NCBI RefSeq assembly: GCF_001276715.1
Contig: NZ_LIUQ01000008.1
Coordinates: 67,974 to 113,421 of the forward strand
Reading direction: 5' to 3'
DNA length: 45,448 nucleotides
Source: Planktothricoides sp. SR001
Lineage (GTDB): Bacteria; Cyanobacteriota; Cyanobacteriia; Cyanobacteriales; Laspinemataceae
The translations under genes and the position numbers were made by a program. Shown here in pieces: positions 31,704-40,378 of this stretch. Position 1 is the first letter of the stretch, and every line of letters begins with the position of its first letter. Below the pieces are notes generated by a model, which was given only the letters and a program-made list of their open reading frames with translations, had not been told where the DNA came from and made no database searches.

Positions 31704-32562
31704 TTAGGCATTACTCAAATGGTCTAAAAAATCTTGCACAATGCGATCGCTCTCTTTTAGACATTCTGCAACATCGTAATCAGCAATCAGGTGAATTCCC
31801 TGAGATTTCAATGATTGAAAAAGGCGCGATCGCTCATCATCTCCGGGCATAATTTCGCCGACATTTTCCGGCGATATCCCCTTTTTTACCGCCAATAATC
31901 CCCACTTGCCTTGATAACAAATTAAAAACCCTGGCACCGAATTTTCTCGACCTGTTGCCGAAGTTAGCCTGCCTTGAGCATTGGGGAAAAATAACACCCC
32001 GGTTCGGTCTAATGCTTCGGCTATTTTTACCTCAGATTCCGAGTCAAACTCCCACCCATGCCATTGATAGGTTCTCTCTGGAAAGCGATCGATTTTCTCC
32101 GATGAAGTGAAGTGGCGGTGGCGAAATTTTGACTGAGGTGGTGAATTTTCCTCTGCGTTTTTTTTGCTGAGAATCATTAACACAGAAATGTGCTTCACTC
32201 AAATCACCCAGGATATTTTCTCCACCAATATTGTCTCCACTAATACTAGCCCCACTGAGATTAACTTCAATGACTAAATTGCGCGGTTTTAAATGATGTT
32301 GCTGTGCGTAGCGCCTAATTACTGATTTAAGATTACTTTTTTTCACCTTTTCCCCAAAAGCGTCTGATAATTGTTGCCAAAGTTTTGCCCCAGCGCATTT
32401 TAAATATTCCTTATCATAGCCAGAAACATGAGCGATCGCCTCATAAGAAGTGCGTCCTTGCCAACATTCCCGAAAAATGATTTCTTGAACATCGTTCAGC
32501 GGTTCTTCTTCTGCTTCTAAAACCGTTTCTGCGAGGGTCAATGCTTCGTCAACACTCATCAT
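31704..32562 (-). pseudogene. Frameshifted HTH plus PD-(D/E)XK-like gene (paralogue of 24703-25536)
   Basis: Two overlapping minus-strand frames form one gene. The first (from ATG 32562) carries the HTH module (WQGRTSYEAIAHVSGYDKEY, then GAKLWQQLSDAFGE) and a pentapeptide-like NLSGASISGDNIGGEN. The second (to 31704) carries the nuclease-like domain: DSESEVKIAEALDRTGVLFF, GFLICYQGKWGLLAV, and a terminal YDVAECLKESDRIVQDFL. Similarity to the paralogue leaves the first frame and joins the second near an A8 tract (T8 on the plus strand at 32158-32165). Removing one A restores a single frame. The PD Asp and E-x-K residues are again missing (VPGFLI, LLAVKK). Possible reasons are a real frameshift, slippage-based expression or a homopolymer sequencing error. 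It converges on the FHA-ABC gene, 20 bp apart. Confidence 0.72.
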
Positions 32563-32608
32563 AGTTTTTGGGATCTAGTATTTTTAGATAATAATGATAC
32601 ATTATTCT

Positions 32609-32639
32609 GTAGGTTGGGTTGAGAAACGAAACCCAACAT
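32609..32639. repeat. Intergenic hairpin GTTGGGTT...AAACCCAAC
   Basis: GGTTGGGTT, a short GAGAAACG loop and AAACCCAACA form a stable stem. This sequence type is a common dispersed repeat in cyanobacterial genomes. Confidence 0.55.
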
Positions 32640-32810
32640 TAGAATCATTACAGGCAATAACCCAGTTTTTGATAAAATAATCAGCCACATCATCACAACT
32701 CCACATCTGTCACCTCCTGGTTTCAAATTGACTATCGTAGCCTGATAGTTGCCCTGTATTCCCGGATGATTAATTTAACTGAGCCAACCAAGCGGCTAAA
32801 TCATCAACCG

Positions 32811-32960
32811 CCAGGGAATGAATTCCCTGGCTAATAGCGCAAGTCGGTTAAAACCGACTAAAATTCTGTACGGGTCAATGGCCGTTGACCCGTACTAAGC
32901 ATGATTAGTCGGATTTATCCGACTTGCGCTATGAGGCGGGGGTTTTAACCCCCGACGGGT
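32811..32960. repeat. Composite nested inverted-repeat element
   Basis: Four stems in tandem or nested: CCAGGGAAT/ATTCCCTGG (32811-32830); outer arms TAGCGCAAGTCGG (32835-32847) with CCGACTTGCGCTA (32919-32931); an inner stem TACGGGTCAA..TTGACCCGTA (about 32869-32894); and GGGGGTT/AACCCCC at about 32938-32953. It looks like a non-autonomous mobile or REP-type unit in the 730-bp gene-free region 32563-33292. Confidence 0.7.
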
Positions 32961-33045
32961 GTGGTTTACTCATTAGAAAACCGCTGTAATTTAACTAAGC
33001 CAACCAAAAAAATTCTACCATTCATCGGTCTTGAGAAACGCTGAG

Positions 33046-33121
33046 AAACCGGGTTTTTTCCTGGGGTTAACCCAGAATTTCCGCAAAAACCCCAAAAACC
33101 CGGTTTCTGGGGCGCCCCGAA
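33046..33121. repeat. Direct repeat L of the PPC-protein cassette
   Basis: This 76-bp sequence starting AAACCGGGTTTTTTCCTGGG matches 34785-34860 at 73 of 76 positions in the same orientation. It ends in an AAACCCGGTTTCTGGGGC palindrome half. A shorter palindrome pair follows at 33133-33175. Confidence 0.9.
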
Positions 33122-33292
33122 AGAGCATAACAAACCGGGTTTTGTGCCAAAAATCTCAAAAACCCGGTTTCTGGAATTATCTCTCGACAAAAGTTGTTAC
33201 TTTTTATCACTTTTTATCACTTTTTCTTACCGACAAAACATATTTGAACTTGCTAGACTATTTTTCAACTTCCAAAAAGCCATCTATCAAAA

Positions 33293-33550
33293 ATGAGTAA
33301 ATCCGGTCTGATTTTAGTGGCAATTATGCTTGGTCTATTCGGTGGACTCGCCACTTATAAAGCAGGGAAAGTAGTTTGTATGATCAATGACTGCCTTGTG
33401 ATTACAGAAGGAGAAGGCTGGAATGCCAGAGGATATAAAATTGATCCTGGTCAAGCTATGTTGATTCAAAAATCCCCCATGATTCTGTTTGGACTGGGTG
33501 GTGCGTTTTTGATTGCTGGATTAGTCAAGTCAGACAATAAACCAGAATAA
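33293..33550 (+). CDS. Small two-helix membrane protein
   Basis: An 85-residue protein with hydrophobic segments LILVAIMLGLFGGLATY (6-22) and MILFGLGGAFLIAGLV (about 63-78). The loop between them contains a Cys pair (CMINDC) and GEGWNARGYKIDPGQ. The ends are hydrophilic (MSKSG; KSDNKPE). Family not recognised. It starts 171 bp after direct repeat L and is followed 22 bp later by the PPC-domain gene, so the two are probably one transcript. The Cys-containing loop would be disulfide-capable if periplasmic. Confidence 0.6.
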   Translation: MSKSGLILVAIMLGLFGGLATYKAGKVVCMINDCLVITEGEGWNARGYKIDPGQAMLIQKSPMILFGLGGAFLIAGLVKSDNKPE

Positions 33551-33572
33551 TAACAGGAGTTGATAATTAAAT

Positions 33573-34604
33573 ATGACATCAGGTGGAAGTAGTGGTAGTG
33601 GTGGTAATAAAGGCGTTCCATTACTGGGTAAAGTGATTATTGGCTCAATTCCTGTATTGGCATTATCGATTTCTTTTGTTCAATTATGGACTGGAGATGA
33701 GTTGCTTTGCAAATTGACTTGGGATTGGTTGAAGGTAGATTTTTTCAAATGCCCCGATGAAACTAAACCGAAAAATCCACCTGAACCGGAGATTGAGAAA
33801 GGTTTAACGGATACCGAAACTTCCCAAGAAAAGTCACCTCCAACTCCGCCAACAGAACCCATTCCCACGCCAACAAAAACTGGAAATAATCCAATCAAAC
33901 AAACTCCCGTTAAGTCTGATACAAGCAACAGTAACACCAAATTTTCCATCGGGGTATTGAATGGAAAAAAAGAGTATAATGATCGGGTTAGCTATGATAT
34001 ACAAGAAAAATATTACTTCTTTAGTATCGATAAGAATAGCAATGTCAAATTATACTTAGATGGCGTAACCAGTGAAGTTTGGATGGGGTTGTATGTAGAC
34101 ACTAATCGCAATGACTCGATTGATAATGATGAACGGTTAGACACTGCTAGAGCTTATAGTTCCCAATCTGGCAGAATTAGCCAAAATTTAGCGGCAGATC
34201 GCTATATTGTCAAGGTTCAATTTGAAAACAAAAATAGCGATTATACTATTCAGTTAGTTAATCAAACTAGCTTGACTAAAAATATTGGCTTGTTGCAAGA
34301 TAATAAAATCTATAAAGGTTTCTTAAGTCGCGATAACCGAGTTGAATATTATCAATTTAACCTCAGTGACACGAAGGATGTCAGGCTATCTTTAAGTGAT
34401 GTGACAAGTCAGGTTGGGATGGAACTTTATGTAGATACCAATGGCAATGGAGTGATGGACGGTAGTGAACGGTTAGACAGTGCTAGCGCATATAGTTCCC
34501 AGGCTGGGGAAATTAGAAGGAATTTAGCGCCGGACAACTACTTTCTCGTGATTAGCAAAGAACAACACAATACCGAATATACTCTGAACTTGTTTCTTCA
34601 ATAG
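33573..34604 (+). CDS. Membrane-anchored protein with two PPC-like domains and calcium-loop motifs
   Basis: A 343-residue protein. A Gly/Ser-rich start precedes one membrane helix (VIIGSIPVLALSISFVQLW, about 21-40), then a Pro/Thr-rich linker (about 65-110). Two homologous beta-rich domains follow (about 118-225 and 232-343), each with YYFFSID or YYQFNLS, a DV(T)S.V.M.LYVDTN core and a Y.L closing strand, like bacterial pre-peptidase C-terminal (PPC) domains. Each contains an EF-hand-like loop, DTNRNDSIDNDERLD and DTNGNGVMDGSERLD, which could bind calcium. The signal-anchor layout puts the domains outside the cytoplasm. AGGAG precedes the ATG. No enzyme is attached, which is unusual for PPC domains. 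The direct repeat closing the cassette starts 180 bp after the stop. Confidence 0.75.
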   Translation: MTSGGSSGSGGNKGVPLLGKVIIGSIPVLALSISFVQLWTGDELLCKLTWDWLKVDFFKCPDETKPKNPPEPEIEKGLTDTETSQEKSPPTPPTEPIPTPTKTGNNPIKQTPVKSDTSNSNTKFSIGVLNGKKEYNDRVSYDIQEKYYFFSIDKNSNVKLYLDGVTSEVWMGLYVDTNRNDSIDNDERLDTARAYSSQSGRISQNLAADRYIVKVQFENKNSDYTIQLVNQTSLTKNIGLLQDNKIYKGFLSRDNRVEYYQFNLSDTKDVRLSLSDVTSQVGMELYVDTNGNGVMDGSERLDSASAYSSQAGEIRRNLAPDNYFLVISKEQHNTEYTLNLFLQ

Positions 34605-34680
34605 TCACGATTGAATGGATATCAGACAGCGGGTTTTTTTATTGGGGTTAACCCAAAATTTCCGCCAAAACCGACCCGAA

Positions 34681-34771
34681 AAATGTCATCCCGACCCGGA
34701 AAATGTCATCCCGACCCGGAAAATGTCATCCCGACCCGGAAAATGTCATCCCCGCGCAGGCGGGGATCCAT
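34681..34771. repeat. Tandem 20-bp repeats ending in a dRS3-like hairpin
   Basis: Three and a half exact copies of AAATGTCATCCCGACCCGGA run from 34681 to 34750. They are followed by ATCCCCGC-GCAG-GCGGGGAT (34747-34768), an inverted repeat close in form to the ATTCCC-N8-GGGAAT repeats known as dRS3 in Neisseria. Confidence 0.85.
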
Positions 34772-34784
34772 CAGCGCTGCTGAT

Positions 34785-34860
34785 AAACCGGGTTTTTTCC
34801 TGGGGTTAACCCAAAATTTCCGCAAAAACCCCAAAAACCCGGTTTCTGGGGCACCCTGAA
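34785..34860. repeat. Direct repeat R of the PPC-protein cassette
   Basis: Copy of 33046-33121 with three mismatches, same orientation and equal length. A third, partial copy is at about 34629-34672. Confidence 0.9.
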
Positions 34861-35102
34861 TAGATTAAGATTAAGTGGCGATCGCTCAAATTCGGGATAT
34901 CCGCGATCGCCTCTAACAACACTTCCACATTACAAGCGATCGCTGATTATTCCCACGCTATTTTTCGATTTTATTCAGAAATAAAAATTATGCAATAAAA
35001 ATTATGCAAATAAAGCAATTATCATCTACAGTTTGCTCGCTGGTTACTTCATATTTAGTCCGTTCTAAATTAGGAAATCTCAACAGTTTACGGTACTCCA
35101 AT

Positions 35103-35444
35103 CTACCACTCATAGCCGTGTTCTTTTCCCCATTTTATCCAAGCTTCCGCCATAAGCTTCATCCGACCACGGTGTTCAGATTTTACCGGATTATCACCAG
35201 TAATTGCCCTCAATGCCCAAAACCAATGGTCTGGTTTTTGTTCCAGATCGCGCAAAATTAATGGAACCACAGGCTGTCCCATGCCAATAATTCTCTGATA
35301 AGCTGGGTGCATTGACTTCTGTGTCACCAATGACAGCATCCCTGTATCGATTCGCCATTCTTCTGCGAGTCTCTTAAACTCTGTTTCCAATTCTGTCTGA
35401 CTTTTAATTGGGTATTTATAAGCGGTATTTGGCTCTGTTTGCAT
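35103..35444 (-). CDS. Conserved small protein of unknown function
   Basis: A 113-residue protein with a helix-rich N-terminus (SQTELETEFKRLAEEWRIDT) and a striking central motif, MHPAYQRIIGMGQPVVPLIL then EQKPDHWFWALRAITGDNPV, followed by AWIKWGKEHGYEW. I recall this motif from many small bacterial proteins found alone or near phage, transposon and toxin-antitoxin genes, with no assigned function. The ATG at 35444 lacks a clear ribosome site. Length and motif order look complete. Confidence 0.7.
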   Translation of the reverse strand: MQTEPNTAYKYPIKSQTELETEFKRLAEEWRIDTGMLSLVTQKSMHPAYQRIIGMGQPVVPLILRDLEQKPDHWFWALRAITGDNPVKSEHRGRMKLMAEAWIKWGKEHGYEW

Positions 35445-35700
35445 TTTTTTTATTCAGCGATCGCCGATGATAATTTATTAATTAATCTTTACTGATAATT
35501 ATAACATAATCACAGAGCGAGCGCTCAAATATTCCTTTGATAAAATTCCCTCGATCAAATTACGGCTAATTTAACGATATTTCCCGTTTTTACCTATTTT
35601 TAACACAGCCAAATCAACCAGTTAACCATAAAGCTAAGACCCAGGCTAGGTAATACCAAGTCCGTTCGATCGGTTACAAAAACAATCCTCTCTCATTAAG
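35445..35700. other. Gene-free AT-rich DNA
   Basis: No supported gene lies between the small conserved gene and the Hsp70-like gene (36043). This AT-rich left part shows no clear motif; the right part holds the 54-bp repeats and, near 35925-35960, a degenerate copy of the palindrome (CCCAGAAAACAGGCTTCTGG). Confidence 0.4.
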
Positions 35701-35862
35701 ATGGATTCCCGCATTCGCGGGAATGACAGAGCTTTGTAGATAATCAGCGAATACATGGATTCCCGCATTCGCGGGAATGACAGAGCTTTGTAGATAATCA
35801 GCGAATACATGGATTCCCGCATTCGCGGGAATGACAGAGCTTTGTAGATAATCAGCGAATAC
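35701..35862. repeat. Three tandem 54-bp units with dRS3-like hairpins
   Basis: Units at 35701, 35755 and 35809 are identical except at the last base or two. Each contains ATTCCCGC-ATTC-GCGGGAAT, an 8-bp stem, then GACAGAGCTTTGTAGATAAT. There are no variable spacers, so this is not CRISPR. The unit is 18 codons long, so a minus-strand frame reads through it, but that is a by-product. Confidence 0.9.
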
Positions 35863-36042
35863 ACGGACTTGATATAATTCGCGATCGCCAGCCAGCCCAC
35901 CCCCCAAAATCCCAACAAAACTCCAAAAATCCCAGAAAACAGGCTTCTGGGGCGACCTCTCTCTGCCCATCATGCTTGAATCACCGACCGATTCAGTCTT
36001 AGAATAAGACGATTAAACGCCTAATTTCTGAAATTTTTCCCC

Positions 36043-37635
36043 ATGTCAATAGCGATCGACTTCGGAACCAGTAACACGGTCATTACTCGCTGGAATCAAG
36101 CGACCCAGCAAGCAGAAACCATTAAATTACCGGGTTTATCATCCCAGTTAGGGCAAAATCCGCCCTTAATTCCCAGTTTAGTTTATGTGCAAAATGCCGC
36201 CGAAAATCAGGTGAAAGTGGGTCAAGCCGTTCTCGACCAAGGCTTTGATGTCAAATCTGACCCCCGATTTTTTCGCTCTTTTAAACGGGGAATTGGGGCA
36301 GATATCCAAGGTTTTCTCCCGGAACTTGACGGTCAAATAATCAGCTTTGAAAAAGTCGGTGAATGGTTCTTTTCAGAACTCCTAAATTCATTGCGTCAAG
36401 TGCCGTTGCCCGTAGATTCTTTAATCCTGACGGTTCCAGTAGATAGTTTTGAAGCTTATCGCCATTGGTTAGGAAAAGTTTGCCAATCTTTGCAGGTGGA
36501 ACAAGTCAGAATGCTGGATGAACCGACCGCTGCGGCGTTAGGTTATGGGATGGCAGAACAAGAACTTTTGCTAGTGGTAGATTTTGGCGGCGGTACGCTG
36601 GATTTATCTTTGGTGCGTTTGGATAGTAGCAGTGGTAAAAAACCTTTGGGATTTATTCTCAAATGGGGCGAAAAACTGTTTAGCGAAAGTTCTGGACAAC
36701 CCGTGAAAAACGCCAGAGTTTTAGCGAAAGCAGGGCAAAATTTAGGGGGAACGGATTTAGATAATTGGTTGCTAGATTATTTTGTGCAGACGAAAAAAAT
36801 TCCCAAAACTTCTTTGACGACTCGGTTAGCTGAACGCTTGAAGATTCAGTTATCCCTACAAAAGCAGGCAAGTGAGGTTTATTTTAATGATGAAACTTTT
36901 GAAAGTGTTGAACTGGGTTTAAGTCGAGATGAGTTTGAGAAGATTCTGCAAAAAAATCAGTTTTTTGAGAAGTTAGATGAGTCGATGAATCAAGTGCTTC
37001 AGCAAGCCCGACGTCAGGGTATTGAAGTGTCAGATATTGACGCGGTTTTGCTGGTGGGTGGTACGGTACAAATTCCAGCGGTGCAAAGTTGGATTGGCCA
37101 ATATTTCGATCGCAGTAAAATTCGCTCTCGTCGCCCCTTTGAAGCGATCGCCCAAGGTGCGTTACAACTGAACCAAGGCATTGAAATTAAAGATTTTCTC
37201 TATCATAGTTATGGGATTCGCTATTGGGATCGGCGCAATTCTCGCCATAATTGGCATAAATTAATTCAAGCGGGGCAACCGTATCCGATGGAAAAGCCGG
37301 TAGAATTAGTGTTAGGGGCGTCCTTAGAAAATCAGCCCAGTATTGAGTTAATTATTGGTGAGTTGGGGGCGGAAACTGGCGGAACGGAGGTCTATTTTGA
37401 TGGCGATCGCCTAGTCACTCGTAGCCTCATGTCCGGTCAAACTTCCGTACAACCGTTAAATGACCGAGACGGGGCTCGCAGTATTGCCCAGTTAGACCCA
37501 CCGGGAAATCCCGGAAGCGATCGCATTAAAGTATTCTTTGAAGTAGACGATCGCCGCTTTCTCAGAATTACCGTAGAAGACTTATTTACCAATCAAATAC
37601 TCTTAGATAATCAAGTGGTTGTCCAATTAAGTTAG
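36043..37635 (+). CDS. Hsp70-like (DnaK-family) protein
   Basis: A 530-residue actin-like ATPase of the Hsp70 superfamily. The phosphate-1 loop is IAIDFGTSNTVI (3-14), connect-1 is DEPTAAALGYG, phosphate-2 is LLVVDFGGGTLDLSLV (about 177-192), and the adenosine motif is VLLVGGTVQIPAV (about 343-355). After the ATPase core comes only about 130 residues of a divergent substrate-like region without the DnaK helical lid or EEVD-like tail. So it is not the housekeeping chaperone but one of the stand-alone Hsp70-like proteins common in cyanobacteria. The client is unknown. ATG 36043 has no strong ribosome site. The transcript ends in a heptamer array and a MITE-like repeat. Confidence 0.85.
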   Translation: MSIAIDFGTSNTVITRWNQATQQAETIKLPGLSSQLGQNPPLIPSLVYVQNAAENQVKVGQAVLDQGFDVKSDPRFFRSFKRGIGADIQGFLPELDGQIISFEKVGEWFFSELLNSLRQVPLPVDSLILTVPVDSFEAYRHWLGKVCQSLQVEQVRMLDEPTAAALGYGMAEQELLLVVDFGGGTLDLSLVRLDSSSGKKPLGFILKWGEKLFSESSGQPVKNARVLAKAGQNLGGTDLDNWLLDYFVQTKKIPKTSLTTRLAERLKIQLSLQKQASEVYFNDETFESVELGLSRDEFEKILQKNQFFEKLDESMNQVLQQARRQGIEVSDIDAVLLVGGTVQIPAVQSWIGQYFDRSKIRSRRPFEAIAQGALQLNQGIEIKDFLYHSYGIRYWDRRNSRHNWHKLIQAGQPYPMEKPVELVLGASLENQPSIELIIGELGAETGGTEVYFDGDRLVTRSLMSGQTSVQPLNDRDGARSIAQLDPPGNPGSDRIKVFFEVDDRRFLRITVEDLFTNQILLDNQVVVQLS

Positions 37636-37650
37636 GAAAATAATTAACAA

Positions 37651-37842
37651 TTGATAATTGATAATTGATAATTGATAATTGATAATTGATATTAAACCTC
37701 TTGCTTTCATAAATATTTCGATCCCCCCAACCCCCCTTAAAAAGGGGGGATGCATAGGAATTTTGCCAGAGGTCTATTGATTAATATTTATCTATTTCAA
37801 TTATCAATTATCAATTGTTAATTATCAATTATCCATTATCCA
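37651..37842. repeat. Inverted STRR arrays enclosing MITE-like element copy 2
   Basis: Six TTGATAA heptamers (37651-37692) and seven complementary TTATCAA/TTATCCA heptamers (37794-37842) flank a MITE-like sequence at 37693-37776 (second copy of 17983-18067). The right array overlaps the last codons and stop of the minus-strand tyrosine kinase gene (MDNG then TAA). The whole could fold as one long stem between convergent genes. Confidence 0.8.
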
Positions 37843-40186
37843 TTTTTTCTGATTGTTTTACCGTATTCTCGGATAAAAATGCGGCATCATTTTGAGCATT
37901 GTACTGATAAGAATAATCGTACCAACTGACACTGCGAGGCTTGACTCCGTTGGCGATCGTTCCTAACACTTTAATGCCACAAGTTTTCAACTCAGCCAAG
38001 GTTTGCAGAATCGTATTGCGATTAGTTTGGCGCATACTCACCACTAAGACCACCCCATCGGTATAACCCGCCAGTACCCGACCATCTACCACATTCTTTA
38101 AAGGCGGTGTATCCAAAATTACTAAGTCAAATTCCCGCGACCACTGCTGCATCAGTTGTTGCATTTTCTGGGAAGATAACAAGCGAATCGGGTCAGGCGG
38201 CAGCGTCCCAGCAGTTAAGATAAATAAGTTTTCTTCAATGGGCGATCGCTGAATCGCGTCTTTTGCCTGCAAATCCGTGGCCAAAACATTGCTTAACCCT
38301 TGTCGGTTGAGAATGCCCAACTTAGCATGGACTTGGGGCCGACGCAAATCCCCATCCACCAGCAAAACTCGCTGACCCATTGTTGCCGCTGCCTGGGCTA
38401 AATTCACCGCTGCTGTAGACTTGCCCTCCGCTGCCACCGCAGAAGCAACGGCGATCGCCCGAATCGGCTGATCCGTACTTAAAAACCGAATATTGGTATT
38501 CAACGCCCGAAACGCTTCCAAAAAGCCGAAATCGCGATCGTCTTGTAATCGTTCTCGGCCATTAGAATCGGCAATCCACGAAGAACTTGCCAACTGTTTG
38601 GCGCGATCGCTAATGGGAATTAGCCCCAACAAAGGCTTATCCGTCGCTTGTTTTAAATCTTCTGGATTATGGAACACAAAATCTAACTGTTCCACCAACA
38701 ATGCTGCCCCAAAACCCAACATTAAACCCAACATCGCCCCTAACACCAAATTCCGTAGCAAATTCGGCGAAAATGGAATCAATTCCCCATCTTCATTACG
38801 GGGAATTTCCGGCAGAGCAATAATTTCCCAAGGAGTTTCTGACTGGGCGGCTTCTAGGCGTAACTGTTCCCGTTGAGCCAAAAGTTGATTCAAGGTTTGG
38901 CTGGCGACTTCTAGCTCCCGCATTAAATCCGTGTACTGGCGAATGACAATCGGAAATTGTTCTCGATATTCGCTCAACATTCCTGCTGCTTGAGCCAGCA
39001 CTTGATTTCTCATTTTTAACACTTCGATTTGACTGGCGGCAGCGACCATTTGTTGAATCAGTCCCACCCGCACGGAGTTTTGGAAAGCCTGGGCTTCGGG
39101 GACTCTGGCTACGGTGACAATTTCTCTGCCCAGAGCCCGTTGGGCTTCCTGACTCAACATCCCTTCGAGTTGTTGGCGTTGTTCCAGCATCGTTTGGATC
39201 TGGGGACTATTGATCGTAAACCGAGTTAATTCCTTGGCAATCTGATTTTCTAATTCCCTAAGTTTACTCAGTTGGCTTTGATAGCTCGGTGCTTCACTTA
39301 AGACCGAAGAAGCGATCGCCACATCCGGATCTAAGCCCACCTGTTGCCGCAAAGTTGTATAAAGTTGTTGTTGCTGAATCAATGCGGTTTGAGCTTCTAA
39401 AAGTTGATCGTCAATTTTAGTAATTTGTCCCGCTAGTTGTTCCCCTTGAATTTTCGGATCGATTAAATTGTAATCTTGGCGAAATTTTTGTAACTGTCCT
39501 TGCAGCGTATCCACTCTTTGCCTTAATTGCGGCAATTGTTCTTCAATAAATTGAATACCTTTCCGAGTATTTGTTTGCCGGTCTTCAAAACTATATCTCA
39601 GATAATTTTCGGCTAATTTTTTTAAAATAAAGTCTATTTTTTCCGGATCCTCATCTTGATAGCGAACTTCAATAATTTTAGTAGCTTCTTTCTTTTGCTC
39701 AATAATTAATGGGGGTTTTTCACCTGTAACCAGAGTTTTATATTCAACTTCGGGATATTTAGGTTTTAATTGTTGAATAATCGGTTCCATCAGTTTGGGA
39801 CTTCTTAACAAAGCAATTTGGCTTTGGTAATCCACTCCCGAACCACTAGATCCAGGAATCCCCATACCTAAACCACCGGCTAACGCACCCAAGCGGGATG
39901 AGAGGGAATTAGCCCCTTCCCCAGTCACGGGTTCCACCAAGAGTTGAAACTTACCTTCATACTGGGGGGTTTGGTTATCGGTCCAGACCCAAACTGCCCC
40001 AGTCACCGCGATCGCCACCCCTAAAATCACAAAAGCTCGACGCCGAATCACCGCAAACAACTGCCCCAGATCCAATTCTTCCTCATCCGCATCTGGGACT
40101 TCTGCCAAATATGACAAAGGCACGATTTGAGGCTGTTTACCATTTTGATCGAATGATGACGGTTGAGAATTTGGTGCAGTTTGCAT
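37829..40186 (-). CDS. Polysaccharide co-polymerase / BY-kinase (Wzc-like)
   Basis: A 785-residue inner-membrane protein controlling exopolysaccharide chain length and export. It has a cytosolic N-terminus, a first membrane helix (AFVILGVAIAVTGAVWVW, about 51-68), a long periplasmic Wzz-type and coiled-coil part (RQRVDTLQGQLQKFRQDYNL), and a second helix (LVLGAMLGLMLGFGAALLVE, about 479-498). The cytosolic bacterial tyrosine-kinase domain has Walker A AAEGKSTAAVN (about 582-592), Walker A' VLLVDGDLRRP and Walker B LVILDTPPL. The C-terminus has a modest tyrosine cluster (WYDYSYQY) that could be the autophosphorylation site. The last residues are encoded by heptamer repeats. It lies downstream of the Wza-like gene on the same strand, with 192 bp between. 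Confidence 0.92.
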   Translation of the reverse strand: MQTAPNSQPSSFDQNGKQPQIVPLSYLAEVPDADEEELDLGQLFAVIRRRAFVILGVAIAVTGAVWVWTDNQTPQYEGKFQLLVEPVTGEGANSLSSRLGALAGGLGMGIPGSSGSGVDYQSQIALLRSPKLMEPIIQQLKPKYPEVEYKTLVTGEKPPLIIEQKKEATKIIEVRYQDEDPEKIDFILKKLAENYLRYSFEDRQTNTRKGIQFIEEQLPQLRQRVDTLQGQLQKFRQDYNLIDPKIQGEQLAGQITKIDDQLLEAQTALIQQQQLYTTLRQQVGLDPDVAIASSVLSEAPSYQSQLSKLRELENQIAKELTRFTINSPQIQTMLEQRQQLEGMLSQEAQRALGREIVTVARVPEAQAFQNSVRVGLIQQMVAAASQIEVLKMRNQVLAQAAGMLSEYREQFPIVIRQYTDLMRELEVASQTLNQLLAQREQLRLEAAQSETPWEIIALPEIPRNEDGELIPFSPNLLRNLVLGAMLGLMLGFGAALLVEQLDFVFHNPEDLKQATDKPLLGLIPISDRAKQLASSSWIADSNGRERLQDDRDFGFLEAFRALNTNIRFLSTDQPIRAIAVASAVAAEGKSTAAVNLAQAAATMGQRVLLVDGDLRRPQVHAKLGILNRQGLSNVLATDLQAKDAIQRSPIEENLFILTAGTLPPDPIRLLSSQKMQQLMQQWSREFDLVILDTPPLKNVVDGRVLAGYTDGVVLVVSMRQTNRNTILQTLAELKTCGIKVLGTIANGVKPRSVSWYDYSYQYNAQNDAAFLSENTVKQSEKMDNG

Positions 40187-40378
40187 TGTTACCTCATATA
40201 CCCCATAAATAACTTTTGATTAACCCCTATCCTAAAAGATACTTGATCGAGATTGCGATCGACATGGCGATCGCCTGGGATGGCTTTGTGGATTGTAGAC
40301 TGATCCAAAACAGCCTAAACAACCCACAAGCCAAAAAATTTGGAGTTTTCTGAGAAAACATCCAAAACGACAGGACGA

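Noticed and set aside
32966-33300. Frames on both strands reading KPGF/NPVS motifs
   Set aside because: These are translations of the AAACCCGGTTTCT palindromes, seen wherever the repeat occurs.
35701-35862. Possible CRISPR array
   Set aside because: The whole 54-bp unit is repeated, with no variable spacers and no cas genes; it is a tandem repeat.
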